DNA of 6,532 nt from CAYRIF01 sp964424205 (GTDB taxonomy: Bacteria > Bacteroidota > Bacteroidia > Cytophagales > Cyclobacteriaceae). The position numbers were made by a program, and so were the translations under genes. Under the pieces are notes generated by a model, which was not told where the DNA came from, searched no databases, and was given only the letters and a program-made list of their open reading frames with translations. Each line of letters begins with the position of its first letter. Positions within the stretch are counted from its first letter, which is position 1. Location: positions 1 through 6,532 of the forward strand of contig CAYRIF010000212.1 of assembly GCA_964424205.1 (NCBI GenBank), written 5' to 3'. Below are positions 5,903 to 6,532 of the stretch, one piece after another.

Positions 5903-6532
5903 TTAGAAATTTGCCCTCAAAGCTAAATAAAAATTCCTTCCTGACGCACTAATTCCCGAGGAATATGGCCGGTAATGTTTGTCCAAAATATTTTCAACAC
6001 CACCATTGATTTGTAGTAGGTTGCTGAGCTGGTATGCCGCTTTTATATTTAAGGTAAACCAAGCCAATGACCCATCGGTAGTATATAGATGGGTTTTGTT
6101 TTTTTCGGCAGGAGCAAGGTCTTTAAACCTCCTTTTACCATTGTATTTTACAAAAAGACTGGTCTTAATTTTTTTATGATTGTAAACAAAGGCACTCTGA
6201 CCAAAAAGGGGAGTGGTATGGCGTAATGGTTCATGATTAATCTTATCCTCTCCGTTGGTTAGGGTAACTGCCGAAGAGAATGACAGGCTGTTTGTCAACT
6301 CAGCCAGTAAGTTGATACTGCCGCCATATACTTGTGCCCTGCCAGTATTGGTTAGTGCCAGTACTTTTCTTTTGGTACCATCAAAAGTAATAGTATCCTG
6401 ACCGTTAAATGTAAAGTCTGAACGTACCATGGCATTTCTCAAAAATGAATTGAATAGGGTGAATGACAGTTTTATTTTTTTATTGAAAATTTTATGGATG
6501 GATATTTCCATGTTATACGATACTTCTGGTTT
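5903..6532 (-). CDS. TonB-dependent outer-membrane receptor, C-terminal part (runs off the right edge)
   Basis: The last 209 residues of a larger protein are visible; the frame remains open to the window edge, so the Met at 6511 is internal and not the start. The fragment begins KPEVSYNMEISI, the LKPE-x-SYN-type beta-strand motif common in TonB-dependent receptor barrels. It continues as alternating amphipathic strands such as IKTSLFVKYNG. It ends GVENILDKHYRPYSSGISASGRNFYLALRANF over about 32 residues, containing the family's NILDK-Y hallmark and the terminal Phe recognised by the BAM machinery. Such receptors import siderophores, vitamins, metals or oligomers across the outer membrane using TonB energy. 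The plug domain and any SusC-type signature are outside the window, so the substrate cannot be inferred. The downstream kinase begins after 13 bases with no terminator between. Confidence 0.9.
   Translation of the reverse strand, partial: KPEVSYNMEISIHKIFNKKIKLSFTLFNSFLRNAMVRSDFTFNGQDTITFDGTKRKVLALTNTGRAQVYGGSINLLAELTNSLSFSSAVTLTNGEDKINHEPLRHTTPLFGQSAFVYNHKKIKTSLFVKYNGKRRFKDLAPAEKNKTHLYTTDGSLAWFTLNIKAAYQLSNLLQINGGVENILDKHYRPYSSGISASGRNFYLALRANF

Noticed and set aside
5979..6179. 66-codon plus-strand open frame inside the TonB receptor gene
   Set aside because: It is antisense to conserved receptor strands and has no supporting features.
6511..6511. Met codon at 6511 as the start of a small outer-membrane protein
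   Set aside because: The frame continues upstream to the window edge with KPEVSYN, a typical internal TonB-receptor motif, so the Met is internal.

Overview
The window looks like ordinary chromosome of a Gram-negative Bacteroidota member, possibly of the Cytophagia; the class is a guess. The evidence is a type III glutamine synthetase, a TonB-dependent receptor with a typical C-terminus, two lipoprotein-type signal peptides, AT-rich DNA, A-rich rather than Shine-Dalgarno leaders, and sequences matching the Bacteroidota promoter -7 element TAnnTTTG. No phage, transposon, CRISPR, tRNA or rRNA sequence was recognised.

Layout from left to right. Bases 1-200 hold the 5' end of a minus-strand gene for a secreted lipoprotein, probably an alpha/beta hydrolase. 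A minus-strand intrinsic terminator at 275-311 separates it from glnN (340-2502, minus), which encodes a complete 720-residue glutamine synthetase III. A 256-base divergent intergenic region (2503-2758) carries a good candidate promoter for glnN, a perfect inverted repeat that may be an operator, and a weaker candidate promoter for the next gene. On the plus strand, 2759-4582 encodes a 607-residue membrane enzyme of the LTA synthase/phosphoglycerol transferase type, with about five N-terminal membrane segments and a C-terminal sulfatase-fold domain. A strong terminator-like hairpin with a T-run follows at 4597-4655.

From the right edge back to 4671, three minus-strand genes are packed with gaps of 13 and 7 bases and probably form one transcript: the 3' end of a TonB-dependent receptor, a deoxynucleoside kinase, and a cyclophilin-type peptidylprolyl isomerase that appears to be a lipoprotein. 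They converge on the LTA synthase-like gene.

The genes do not form one obvious pathway. glnN assimilates ammonium and seems to be transcribed alone. The sulfatase-fold enzyme probably decorates an envelope molecule. The three-gene operon mixes outer-membrane uptake, nucleotide salvage and envelope protein folding. I found no convincing new system. The points most worth checking are the inverted repeat upstream of glnN, the unknown substrate of the LtaS-like enzyme in a two-membrane cell, and the mixed receptor/kinase/isomerase operon.
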